Position numbers and translations under genes: made by a program. Positions 1 to 7,595 of a DNA stretch of 18,745 nucleotides are shown here, piece by piece (position 1 is the stretch's first letter; every line of letters begins with the position of its first letter). The DNA is taken from NCBI GenBank assembly GCA_051744845.1, contig JBNJDJ010000038.1, forward strand, positions 1 to 18,745, given 5' to 3'. This stretch comes from JBNJDJ01 sp051744845 (GTDB lineage: Bacteria; Bacillota; Clostridia; Peptostreptococcales; Acidaminobacteraceae). The notes beneath the pieces are model-generated. The model saw only the letters and a list, made by a program, of their open reading frames with translations, had not been told where the DNA came from and made no database searches.

Positions 1-332
1 TCTGTTTCTCCTGGAATAAACTTTTTAAAACCTGCAGATGAACCTGCACGTCCTACTTGTACACTAACGCTAGATTCTTCATTTACCATATATTCTTCAC
101 CAATATGTGCCATTAATGGATAAACAGTTCCAGAACCATCGACAATTACTTTTCCTGATAAATCTTTTTGTGTATCTTCAGCTGATGCTTCTTCACTTTC
201 AGCTGCTGGTTCTTCACTTTCAGCTGCTGGTTCTTCAGAACCTGTATCTGATGTATCAGCTGGTGATGAACATCCAAACGCTACTACCATAAGACTTGCT
301 ATTACTATAAAAATTCCTAACTTCTTTAACAT
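1..332 (-). CDS. pstS: Phosphate ABC transporter substrate-binding lipoprotein PstS, C-terminally cut by window edge
   Basis: The 110 visible N-terminal residues start with a lipoprotein signal peptide: positive MLKK, a hydrophobic stretch and the lipobox AFGC with Cys21. A Glu/Ala/Ser-rich linker follows, containing two exact 21-bp DNA repeats. The segment GKVIVDGSGTVYPLM and then GRAGSSAGFKKF matches the start of the PstS/PBP-like phosphate-binding fold, where the SGT and serine motifs touch phosphate. PstS binds extracellular phosphate and hands it to the PstCAB permease, which would lie beyond the left edge. The start is set by an AGGAGG site (340-345) seven bases upstream of ATG 332. A Pho box lies further upstream. 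Family assignment rests on the first third of the domain only; another PBP-like anion-binding lipoprotein is possible but less likely given the Pho box. Confidence 0.85.
   Translation of the reverse strand, partial: MLKKLGIFIVIASLMVVAFGCSSPADTSDTGSEEPAAESEEPAAESEEASAEDTQKDLSGKVIVDGSGTVYPLMAHIGEEYMVNEESSVSVQVGRAGSSAGFKKFIPGET
191..232 (-). repeat. Two tandem 21-bp repeats in the PstS linker
   Basis: Positions 191-211 and 212-232 are identical 21-bp units. They encode two copies of a seven-residue Glu/Pro/Ala/Ser unit in the flexible linker behind the lipidated cysteine, with a diverged third copy next to them. Length variation between strains would be expected. Confidence 0.9.
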
Positions 333-399
333 GTGTTAACCTCCTGATTAATTAAATTACATTTCTTTTTTTATTTATTTGTCTTACTTTACTACACTT

Positions 400-456
400 A
401 TAATACTAATTTATACCTTTTAAGCTTATGTTATGGAAATGTTAGATTTATGTTAA
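400..456 (-). promoter_or_regulatory. Pho box (PhoP/PhoB-type) and promoter of pstS
   Basis: Read on the minus strand, four hexamers TTAACA, CTAACA, ATAACA and TTAAAA (451-456, 440-445, 429-434, 418-423) are spaced exactly 11 bases apart. This matches the Bacillus PhoP binding pattern of TTAACA-like direct repeats with 5-base spacers. A -10-like TATTAT (400-405) lies 12 bases downstream of the last repeat, consistent with the box replacing a -35 element. The box directly abuts the end of the upstream chemotaxis gene. Induction by phosphate starvation is inferred. Confidence 0.75.
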
Positions 457-464
457 GTCGATTT

Positions 465-2669
465 TTAAGTACTTTTTATTTGAAAATGGTCTACTAATTT
501 ATGTAGTTCAGTTGAGCAATGCCCAAGGTCTAAAGTTACATGACTTACCTTTTGTATAGATTTATTTTGTTCTCTTATTGAAGCAAGAACTTGTTCAGTA
601 CTAGCTGAATTTTCTTCTCCTAATGAAGCAAGAAGTTCAATCATACTTTCTACAGATTCAGTTTTTTCCTTAATTAAATAACTTGAATCTCTAAGTTCAT
701 TTTCCATTTTTCTTACTCTCTTTATTGAATTATCAATTTTATTAAAACTTTCATTAGTTTCAATTACCCTTTCTTCTTGTTTTTCAGATATATCTATTAA
801 AGTTTCTAATCTATCATTAACTTCTAAATTATCAGATTTTAACTCTTCAGTAATATCTCCAATTAACTCTGAAGCTTCCTTTGTACGGTCAGAAAGCTCT
901 CTAATTTCTTTAGCGACAACTGCGAATCCTTTACCGTGTTCACCAGCTCTTGCTGCTTCAATTGATGCATTTAAAGCTAATAAATTTGTTTTTTTAGCAA
1001 TTGACTGGATAAATTCTGTTGCTTCTTCTATTTTGGTTGAATTTTCATTTGCTAACAAAATACTTTCTTTTACTTTTTTATTTGTATTTCTTGATTTTTC
1101 AGTTATATCTTTTAATAAATTAATATCTTTTTTACCAGAATCAACCATTTCATTTACTTCTAATGTTAAATTCATAAGCCCATCTAGCTTTTTTCTATCT
1201 TTTGAAATTATTTTACTTAATTCATTAGTTTCATTAAAACATTCAGTTGTATTTTTTGATTGTTCCATAGCTCCTTTTGAAATTTCATCCATTGCACTTG
1301 ATATCCCTTGAGATATTTCAGTTGAAGTTTCAACTGTTTCTTTTACTTCTGAAGCAGCTGAACTTACCTCTTTAATAGAAGACTCTACATTTTGTACTAT
1401 ATTTTTAAAATTATCATTAATTTTTAAAATAGCTTTTTCAAGATTACCTATTTCATCTTTTCTTTTTCCTAGCTTTTCTCTATTTTTAATATTTAAATTA
1501 AAATTAGCAATTTTATCTGTTATTTTTATTATATTTTCAATTGGAGCTTCAATATTTTTTGATAAAACTAAAGCAATAATTCCACTTATTAATAAGATAA
1601 TTGCTACTATTATTATCAATCTGTTTTTTAAAGTATTTACATTAGCTAAAGCTTCTGAAGATTTTACTTCTATAACTAAACCTGTTATTTCATCACCTAT
1701 TTTAGCCAGTGATAATGTTCCTATTACATTCTCGCCTGTATATCCTTTATATGAAAAAGTTTCATTAAAATCCATTTTTTCTTCTTTTAATGCACTAGAT
1801 AATTTCTTTGTAGCTAATGTATCTATCTTTTTTTCTAATACACCTTTTGATTTGAAATCGCCATTTATAGTATTTGATAATAAAACTCCTTTTTCATTAA
1901 CTAAGTAAGCATTACCAGTTTTTCCTATCTTATCAATACCTGATTGAACAATTTTATTAATAGCTTTTTGATTTAAAATTACATTTAAAGTCCCAATTAC
2001 TTCTTTAGAATTTTCATATCCATAAACTGGAGTAGAAAGAATCATTATATTATCGTCTATAAATGAATTTCTAAATATATTAGACCAACTTTGTTTTCCT
2101 TCGCTAGCTTTTTTTATTACATTTCCTGTAGAAACTACTGGACCCATATCTAAAGGATCGTAATTTAATGAATATATTACTTCTTTATATTTATTAGTCA
2201 ATATAATATCTGTATAAGAATACTTATCTATAGCAGTATTTAAAATATGATTGAAATTCTCATTAATCTCCTTTTTTTCAGAATTTGTTGCATCAAAAGT
2301 ATTTAACTTTTCAATACCTTCTCGCATAATTCTTGATTCGGCTAATAGTTTTGCATCACCTTGTCTTGATGAAAAATAATTATCAATTCTTTCTTGAGTC
2401 ATTGTTGTAAATAACTGGTTGCTTTTATATATCTCATTAGTAATATTGTTACTAATACTATTTACAAACACTATACTCAAAAGTAAAATAGGAATTACCG
2501 TTGTTATTAATACCATTAATAATAATTTCCATTTTATTTTTATCTTATTTAAACCTAAGAAACTTAAATTCAACTTATTGCTTTTATTTACATTTTTTGA
2601 TTTTAAAAAATTTAATGCAGCATCAGTATATTTTGAAAACTTTTTTTTAATTTCAATATTTGATTCCAT
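465..2669 (-). CDS. Methyl-accepting chemotaxis protein
   Basis: This is a 734-residue membrane chemoreceptor that would sense an extracellular ligand and signal to CheA/CheW. After an unusually long, lysine-rich cytoplasmic N terminus (about 47 residues) comes TM1 (about 48-70), an extracellular Cache-like sensor region (about 75-340, with YTDIILTNKYKEVIYS and GNAYLVNEKGVLL typical of dCache modules), TM2 (about 350-370), a HAMP linker and the coiled-coil signalling domain. The hairpin tip is recognisable near residues 557-577 (KKTNLLALNASIEAARAGE). There is no C-terminal CheR-binding pentapeptide. I chose the ATG at 2669 because GGAGG (2675-2679) sits five bases before it; an ATG 24 bases upstream has no ribosome binding site. 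The ligand cannot be told. No clear terminator separates it from pstS. Confidence 0.93.
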   Translation of the reverse strand: MESNIEIKKKFSKYTDAALNFLKSKNVNKSNKLNLSFLGLNKIKIKWKLLLMVLITTVIPILLLSIVFVNSISNNITNEIYKSNQLFTTMTQERIDNYFSSRQGDAKLLAESRIMREGIEKLNTFDATNSEKKEINENFNHILNTAIDKYSYTDIILTNKYKEVIYSLNYDPLDMGPVVSTGNVIKKASEGKQSWSNIFRNSFIDDNIMILSTPVYGYENSKEVIGTLNVILNQKAINKIVQSGIDKIGKTGNAYLVNEKGVLLSNTINGDFKSKGVLEKKIDTLATKKLSSALKEEKMDFNETFSYKGYTGENVIGTLSLAKIGDEITGLVIEVKSSEALANVNTLKNRLIIIVAIILLISGIIALVLSKNIEAPIENIIKITDKIANFNLNIKNREKLGKRKDEIGNLEKAILKINDNFKNIVQNVESSIKEVSSAASEVKETVETSTEISQGISSAMDEISKGAMEQSKNTTECFNETNELSKIISKDRKKLDGLMNLTLEVNEMVDSGKKDINLLKDITEKSRNTNKKVKESILLANENSTKIEEATEFIQSIAKKTNLLALNASIEAARAGEHGKGFAVVAKEIRELSDRTKEASELIGDITEELKSDNLEVNDRLETLIDISEKQEERVIETNESFNKIDNSIKRVRKMENELRDSSYLIKEKTESVESMIELLASLGEENSASTEQVLASIREQNKSIQKVSHVTLDLGHCSTELHKLVDHFQIKST

Positions 2670-2691
2670 TTTATCCTCCACAATCAATTTC

Positions 2692-2697
2692 ATTATA
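2692..2697 (-). promoter_or_regulatory. Possible -10 of the chemotaxis gene
   Basis: A TATAAT on the minus strand lies 22 bases upstream of the chosen start. No convincing -35 is seen at 16-18 bases, so the assignment is weak. Confidence 0.3.
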
Positions 2698-2800
2698 AGA
2701 TTAATTGATACATTTTAATCATAACAGTCTTATTAGTTTAGATTGTAAATTAAACGTAAAATCTTTGTTAAAATAATTTTGTAAATTTATCAATTTTTTC

Positions 2801-2840
2801 AAAAAAAATAATAACTCATAGATTTTAAATCTATAAGTTA
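2801..2840 (-). terminator. Rho-independent terminator after the permease gene
   Basis: Inverted arms of 14 bases (2812-2825 and 2827-2840) pair with one mismatch. On the minus strand they are followed by a T-rich tail (2802-2811), just downstream of the permease stop. Confidence 0.75.
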
Positions 2841-2892
2841 TTTATATAATTTATAATATTTAAATATGAATTTCTACAGTAAAACCAAACAA

Positions 2893-4278
2893 TTAATCTT
2901 TCAAATTAATTTGAAAATTAAAAAAATTATGTCTTTGAGAAAAATAAAAACAATACCCAAAGATAAACCAACCTATGACAATACTCCATTCTATAAAAGA
3001 TAAAGCCGATGGAAATCCAGGTAAAGCCATTAATATTAATAAACTTGTCATTAAAACTGCTGTATATCCAATTAATTTAGGATATTTTATTTTATAAGGT
3101 CTTTCTAAATTAGGTCTATTTTTTCTTAAAGATAAAAATGATAAAGCTACCATTAAATATGCAAAAATTACAGTAATACTTCCAGAATTAACTAACCAAG
3201 TAAGCATTGGTTTGCCTAAAAGCGGTGCTAAAGTAGATATACCACCTACTAATAAAATAGCATTTGATGGTGTTTTGTATTTAGTATGTGTCTTTGCTAA
3301 AAACTTCGGCAATTGTTTCTTTTTAGCTAAAGCTTGTATTGCTCTTGAACCACCTATAAAAAATGAATTCCAACTTGTTATAATTCCTCCAATACCTGCT
3401 ATAATGAGAAGTTTACTAGCAATTTTGCTTCCGTTAAATACTCGATAAATTGCATCAGCTGTAACTAAATTTGATGAAATAATTTCATTTTGATTTAATG
3501 TTAACGATGTTGCAAAAATAATTCCAATATACCATAATAAAGCCATAACAACTGATAAAACTAATAAGCTTCCTATTTTTTTACTTTCTACATTCATCTC
3601 TGATGCTGCTTGTGGAATTACATCAAATCCTAAAAACATAAAAGGTGTCATTATTGCAACGGATAATATCCCTTTAGCTCCATTTAAAAATAAAGGTTTT
3701 GCATTAGAATAGTCACCTTTAACAATTCCTCCAGTTATTAAAGATAAGCCTGCTATTACAATAAAAACTGTTACTAAACTTTGAATGGCAGCTAAATTTT
3801 TACCGCCAAAATAATTAACTAATGTAATTACTATAGAACTACTAACTCCTAAAAGTAGCCATATACTTTCTACGTTATATCCATTTATTTGATAAAGTTT
3901 TGTACCAAAATTTTCTATTTCAAATAAATGTTGAATAACTGATGGAAATGCAACTGTTTCAAAAGCTACTACAGATATATATCCTAGAATTATTGCCCAT
4001 GTACTTATAAAAGATGCTTTTTCTCCAAGTCCTTTTTCGGTAAAAATTGTAATACCACCATTTTCAGGAAATGTTGAAGTTAGTTCAGCATATGTTAAAC
4101 TAATTGCTAAAATCATTAATCCGCCTATAATAAAAGCTACTATAGAACCTAATGAACCGCCTATTTCTAACCAACAACCTGTTAATACAACCCATCCCCA
4201 ACCTATCATAGCACCAAAGGCTAAAGCAAAAATATCTTTAGATGAAAAAACTTTCTCTAACTGTTATTTTTCTTCCAT
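2893..4278 (-). pseudogene. APC-family amino acid permease with a stop at codon 5
   Basis: The open frame from 4209 encodes a 438-residue, about 12-helix amino acid permease of the APC superfamily. Helix 1 carries GAMIGWGWVVLTG, the unwound glycine-rich segment that binds substrate; further on are YAELTSTFPENGG and FMFLGFDVIPQAASEM. The family N terminus is encoded upstream in the same frame (KVFSSKDIFALAFGAMIG), starting at ATG 4278 behind a strong GGGGGGAG site, but codon 5 (4264-4266) is TAA. No ATG, GTG or TTG lies between that stop and Met 4209, and Met 4209 has no ribosome binding site and sits inside helix 1. I therefore read this as a recent nonsense mutation or a sequence error in an otherwise intact 461-codon gene. 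TAA excludes selenocysteine or pyrrolysine recoding. Substrate unknown. Confidence 0.7.
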
Positions 4279-4309
4279 TTATCTCCCCCCTCGAGACAAA
4301 ATTATATTT

Positions 4310-4339
4310 TGTATATAAACTCTACAGTTAGAGTATCAA
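4310..4339 (-). promoter_or_regulatory. Promoter with internal palindrome upstream of the permease
   Basis: On the minus strand a -35-like TTGATA (4334-4339) and a -10-like TATACA (4310-4315) are 18 bases apart. The spacer contains the inverted repeat CTCTA-N4-TAGAG (4320-4324 and 4329-4333), placed where a repressor could occlude the promoter. No regulator gene is adjacent. Confidence 0.4.
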
Positions 4340-4480
4340 ACCAAACTTAATAAATCCAAAATGTTACATTAAGTTAAGTTTTTTCAATCTACTAATTAAT
4401 AATTTATAAAATCAATTGTATCTTTTTTGCAATTAATTATCTTAATTTCTATTTTATATTTGATAATTATATATTTAAAT

Positions 4481-4510
4481 AAAAAACTTCTCTTAATTGA
4501 GAAGCTTTTT
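4481..4510 (-). terminator. Bidirectional terminator after the cytochrome b5-like gene
   Basis: CTTCTC (4487-4492) and GAGAAG (4499-4504) form a perfect 6-bp stem around TTAATT, flanked by A6 and T6 runs. On the minus strand it ends the transcript of the b5-like gene. Confidence 0.85.
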
Positions 4511-4514
4511 TCTA

Positions 4515-4874
4515 TTATTCAACTAATTTACCTACTTTTTTAGCTTTACTTAACTTTGATGTCCCATGTGGTGAATCATTTTTAATTTCATCTGTTAAAT
4601 CTTTACCTGCAGTAACTCCATTATGCATCCCATTTTGCCATGCATTAAGGCTAGTAACATCGTATATTATTCCATCAACTGCTACGTAAGCTTTACTACC
4701 ATCTTTACCATCATACTTACTTAATTCTTCTGAAGTTAACTCAATCATTTCATCTGTAGTCTCTTTTTCAACTGCTGTTTCAGTATCATTATCACTAGGT
4801 TCAGAACCTTGACATGATACTAAAACAAATAAACTCAAAATAACTAAAACTATCAAAATGTTTTTACCTTTCAT
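4515..4874 (-). CDS. Cytochrome b5-like heme/steroid-binding lipoprotein
   Basis: This 119-residue protein has a lipoprotein signal with lipobox LVSC (Cys21), a short acidic Thr/Glu linker and one small cytochrome b5-like domain (about 46-118). The domain shows the family pattern LSKYDGKDGSKAYVAVDGIIYDVTS, then NGMHNGVTAGKDLT and SPHG. His84 and His103 are the likely axial heme ligands. It would be anchored on the outer face of the membrane; the electron partner is unknown. I prefer ATG 4874, about six bases after an AGGTG motif, over a GTG three codons upstream. It follows the AI-2E-family gene by only a few bases and probably shares its transcript. Binding of a non-heme ligand cannot be excluded, as in some members of this family. 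Confidence 0.85.
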   Translation of the reverse strand: MKGKNILIVLVILSLFVLVSCQGSEPSDNDTETAVEKETTDEMIELTSEELSKYDGKDGSKAYVAVDGIIYDVTSLNAWQNGMHNGVTAGKDLTDEIKNDSPHGTSKLSKAKKVGKLVE

Positions 4875-4897
4875 TTTAATCACCTATCCTTAAAAAA

Positions 4898-5968
4898 TCA
4901 AATCCTTTTTGAACCTTTTGACCTAACTTTAATTAAATTTTTAATAATTATCCTTAATACACCATAAAGTGGTATTGCAAAAAAAGCTCCTATAAATCCA
5001 TATAATGTAACAGCTATAATCACTAAGAATATTATAACCATAGGATGTATATTAAGACGTTTACCCATAACCTTAGGTCTAACCACATTTCCTTCAAGTT
5101 GTTGAGTGATCACTAAAACTAAAAGTACTTTCAAAATCATTAATGGACCTACAGTCCACCCAATAAATATTGCTGGCAATATACCAATAAAAGGTCCTAT
5201 TAATGGGATAATTGACAAAAACATTGTAAAGGTTGCTAAAAACAATGCATTGGGAAGTCCAATAATTAAATAACCACTATATGTCAAAACACCTAATATA
5301 CCAGCAACTACTATCTGACTTAAAAAATAAGTTTGTAAAAGATTATCAATTTCTTTTAAAATTACTATCCCGCGATTTTTATATTTTGATGGTATTATTT
5401 TTTTAATATTATTATAAAATAATAAGTCATCTTTTAATAAGAAAAACACAATTATTGGAATTAATATCATAATTGTACCTAATTTAGTAACATTTGATAC
5501 CCATCCTGACATTTCTTCTCTAATAGTATTAAAAACAGTTTGAGAAGCATTTAATAAATTACTTTGTATATCTTCTAAAAGAGATTGCTGAAAGCCATAT
5601 TGATTAAGTAATTTTTGTAGATTTTCTGGTGCTTTTTGAAAATAATTTAAAATTGTTTTATAATAACTGCTAAAATCTTCAATAATAGCACTTCCGGCAA
5701 ATATTATTAATATCGATATTAAGGCAACAACAATTAATAATACACTTATAACAGCTAATGATTTATTAAACTTCTTATTTACTAAAAATCTTACTAATGG
5801 TCTTAATAAATAATAAAAGAAACTTGCCAAAAGAATTGGTAAAGCTGTAAACATTACAATAGTTTTTATAAAATTAGTAATAAAAGTTAACTGTCTAAAA
5901 TAATAGCTAATTAAAACAACTGCTAGTATCCATATTGTATATTTGAAATATTTATTATTAAAATTCAT
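4898..5968 (-). CDS. AI-2E family transporter (permease-like membrane protein)
   Basis: A 356-residue polytopic protein of the AI-2E/PerM-YdiK-YtvI family (PF01594). Pairs of N-terminal helices (about 10-25 and 35-55) and one near 70-90 are followed by a helical extracytoplasmic stretch (about 95-150), then the family's C-terminal helices with GLPNALFLATFTMFLSIIPLIGPFIGILPA and, near the end, GFIGAFFAIPLYGVLRIIIKNL. Members have been linked to export of autoinducer-2 or to Na+/H+ exchange; nothing here decides between these. A GGTGAAAG site precedes ATG 5968. It is the first gene of a probable two-gene operon with the cytochrome b5-like lipoprotein, which starts a little over 20 bases downstream. 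Confidence 0.9.
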   Translation of the reverse strand: MNFNNKYFKYTIWILAVVLISYYFRQLTFITNFIKTIVMFTALPILLASFFYYLLRPLVRFLVNKKFNKSLAVISVLLIVVALISILIIFAGSAIIEDFSSYYKTILNYFQKAPENLQKLLNQYGFQQSLLEDIQSNLLNASQTVFNTIREEMSGWVSNVTKLGTIMILIPIIVFFLLKDDLLFYNNIKKIIPSKYKNRGIVILKEIDNLLQTYFLSQIVVAGILGVLTYSGYLIIGLPNALFLATFTMFLSIIPLIGPFIGILPAIFIGWTVGPLMILKVLLVLVITQQLEGNVVRPKVMGKRLNIHPMVIIFLVIIAVTLYGFIGAFFAIPLYGVLRIIIKNLIKVRSKGSKRI

Positions 5969-6066
5969 ACTTTCACCATTTTCCTTACAAAATAATCTAA
6001 AAAGGTTAATAATTTAATATATATCTTCAAATTATTAATTACCCAAATTAATAAAAAAGTAACAAA

Positions 6067-6094
6067 ATCTTTTATGGAAAAATTCCAAAAAGAT
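6067..6094. repeat. Strong inverted repeat in divergent intergenic region
   Basis: ATCTTTT-A-TGGAA, AAA, TTCCA-AAAAGAT: twelve base pairs with one bulged A and a three-base loop. It lies about midway between the divergent AI-2E and TraX-like genes. It could be a shared operator or an RNA hairpin. A second perfect 8-bp inverted repeat (6122-6129 and 6135-6142) lies closer to the TraX-like gene. Confidence 0.6.
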
Positions 6095-6210
6095 ATTCAA
6101 CTTTTTAAAATTTTTTCTTCAAATCTATTAAATAAATAGATTAAGTATTAGTATATCATTTATTATTAATATATAATAATATAAAGATCAAAATTTTTTA
6201 AGGAGAATTT

Positions 6211-7050
6211 ATGTTATTTGTACAAACTAAGAAAAGCAATAATTCAAATCGTAATGATTTACTAAAATTATTTGCAATGTTTACTATGTTAATCGATCAT
6301 ATTGGATATTTGTTTTTTCCAAATATTTTACTTTTTAGAACAATTGGAAGAATGGCATTTCCAATTTTTGCTTATCACTTATCAATTGGATATAGTAAAA
6401 CATCAAATTTAAGAAATTATATAATTAGATTATTTATTTTTGGATTAATTACATATATACCTTATTCATTTTTTAATCCAAAACTTAAATTTAATCCATT
6501 TAAATTAAATATCTTATTTACTCTTGGTATTTCTTTAATTTTTATTTATTTATATGATAATGCAAAAAAACATTTTACTTTATTTATTGAAAAAAAAGAT
6601 CTAAAATATATACTTTTTTCAATTATTTCTATTATATTTATGTTTTTTATTTTAATATTTGATAATCAATTATCCACTTTTTTTCCTAAAGGTGGCTTAG
6701 AATACGGAGCATATGGTATTCTTTTAGTTCTTATCTTTCATTTGTTTAAAGATAAACCTATTAAGCTAATAATAAGTTTTATTATTTTAAATTTTGGATA
6801 TGCTTTTAATTATCATTTGAATTATTTAGAAACAAAATCTTTATCAAATATATTACTTATATTTTTTAATAATAATTTACTAAATCTTAGTGGTTATTTT
6901 TTCCAAGCTAGAAGTATTTTTTCGTTATTTTTCATATATATATTTAAAAATATAGATAGCTCTTTTAAGTTAAATAAATGGATAGGATATTTATTTTATC
7001 CAGGACATATTGCTATTTTAGTTTTAATTAAATATTTTATAATAAAATAA
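6211..7050 (+). CDS. TraX family membrane protein
   Basis: A 279-residue, strongly hydrophobic protein of the TraX family (PF05857). TraX itself N-acetylates F-pilin, but chromosomal Firmicute members stand alone and their substrate is unknown. Seen here are the N-terminal family signature RNDLLKLFAMFTMLIDHIGYLFFP, then FRTIGRMAFPIFAYHLSIGYSKT and GLITYIPYSFF, followed by several further hydrophobic helices. It ends with the usual YLFYPGHIAILVLIKY, where the His resembles that of membrane acyltransferases. The start follows AAGGAG (6200-6205) by five bases. It is transcribed alone, divergent from the AI-2E-family gene, and ends in a terminator. No conjugation genes are nearby, so the TraX name should not be taken as evidence of a plasmid. 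Confidence 0.88.
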   Translation: MLFVQTKKSNNSNRNDLLKLFAMFTMLIDHIGYLFFPNILLFRTIGRMAFPIFAYHLSIGYSKTSNLRNYIIRLFIFGLITYIPYSFFNPKLKFNPFKLNILFTLGISLIFIYLYDNAKKHFTLFIEKKDLKYILFSIISIIFMFFILIFDNQLSTFFPKGGLEYGAYGILLVLIFHLFKDKPIKLIISFIILNFGYAFNYHLNYLETKSLSNILLIFFNNNLLNLSGYFFQARSIFSLFFIYIFKNIDSSFKLNKWIGYLFYPGHIAILVLIKYFIIK

Positions 7051-7075
7051 TCTGAAATTAATCAGATTATTTTTA
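7046..7075 (+). terminator. Terminator between the TraX-like gene and hsp20 (both directions)
   Basis: Arms 7047-7055 and 7062-7070 form a perfect 9-bp stem around a six-base loop, overlapping the TraX-like stop codon and followed by T5. On the minus strand it is also followed by a T-rich tract, so it can serve the convergent hsp20 gene. Confidence 0.8.
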
Positions 7076-7094
7076 ATTTAAGCTAGATATTAAC

Positions 7095-7508
7095 TTATTT
7101 TACTGGAATAGTTTTTTTATTTTCATCTACTACTTTTTTCTTCGGTAATACAATCTTTAAAAGTCCATCTTCATATTTTGCCGAAATATTATCAGTATGA
7201 ACATTTTCTGGAAGCTTAAATTTTCTATTTAAGCAATCATAAGAAAACTCTTTATGTTTTAAGTTTTTTTCTTCTTTTTTCTTATCCACACTAACTTCTA
7301 TGCTATTTTCTCCAATGTGAATTCCAAAGTCCTCTTTTTTAAGACCAGGAGCAAATACTTGGAGTGTATAATCTTGATTAGTTTCATAAATATTAACAGG
7401 GGGACAGTTTTGACGCTTATGAGACTGTCTTCCTTTACCAAAAAAATCATTTAAAAATGAATCTTTATATTCACTAATTGGATTACTTAATATTTCTTCT
7501 AATGGCAT
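7095..7508 (-). CDS. Small heat shock protein, Hsp20/alpha-crystallin family
   Basis: A 137-residue ATP-independent holdase. The alpha-crystallin domain spans about residues 36-125: PPVNIYETNQDYTLQVFAPGLKKEDFGIHIGENSIEVSV opens it and the family motif YEDGLLKIVLPK (112-123) closes it. A C-terminal IPV (134-136) is the I-x-I/V anchor used for oligomer assembly. The N-terminal arm (about 35 residues) is short and phenylalanine-poor. AGGAGG lies seven bases before ATG 7508. The gene is 87 bases downstream of the ABC exporter operon with no convincing terminator between, so read-through is possible. No CIRCE or HAIR-like heat-shock operator was recognised. Confidence 0.95.
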   Translation of the reverse strand: MPLEEILSNPISEYKDSFLNDFFGKGRQSHKRQNCPPVNIYETNQDYTLQVFAPGLKKEDFGIHIGENSIEVSVDKKKEEKNLKHKEFSYDCLNRKFKLPENVHTDNISAKYEDGLLKIVLPKKKVVDENKKTIPVK

Positions 7509-7595
7509 ATAAATCCTCCTTTATTCAATATTTTATCTTTCATTTTTTTATTACCCACTTAATATATATTCAAACATTGATATATCTAATAGGTT

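Noticed and set aside
107..292. Plus-strand frame of 61 codons at the left edge
   Set aside because: It is antisense to pstS and its Leu/Gln repeat is only the complement of the pstS linker repeats.
2893..4209. Permease starting at Met 4209 as an intact gene
   Set aside because: This Met lacks a ribosome binding site and falls inside transmembrane helix 1; the family N terminus continues upstream in the same frame to ATG 4278.
4264..4266. Recoding of the permease stop as selenocysteine or pyrrolysine
   Set aside because: The codon is TAA, which neither system uses.
6211..7050. TraX-like gene as a sign of a conjugative plasmid
   Set aside because: Lone chromosomal TraX-family genes are common in Firmicutes and no transfer, relaxase or integrase gene is in the window.
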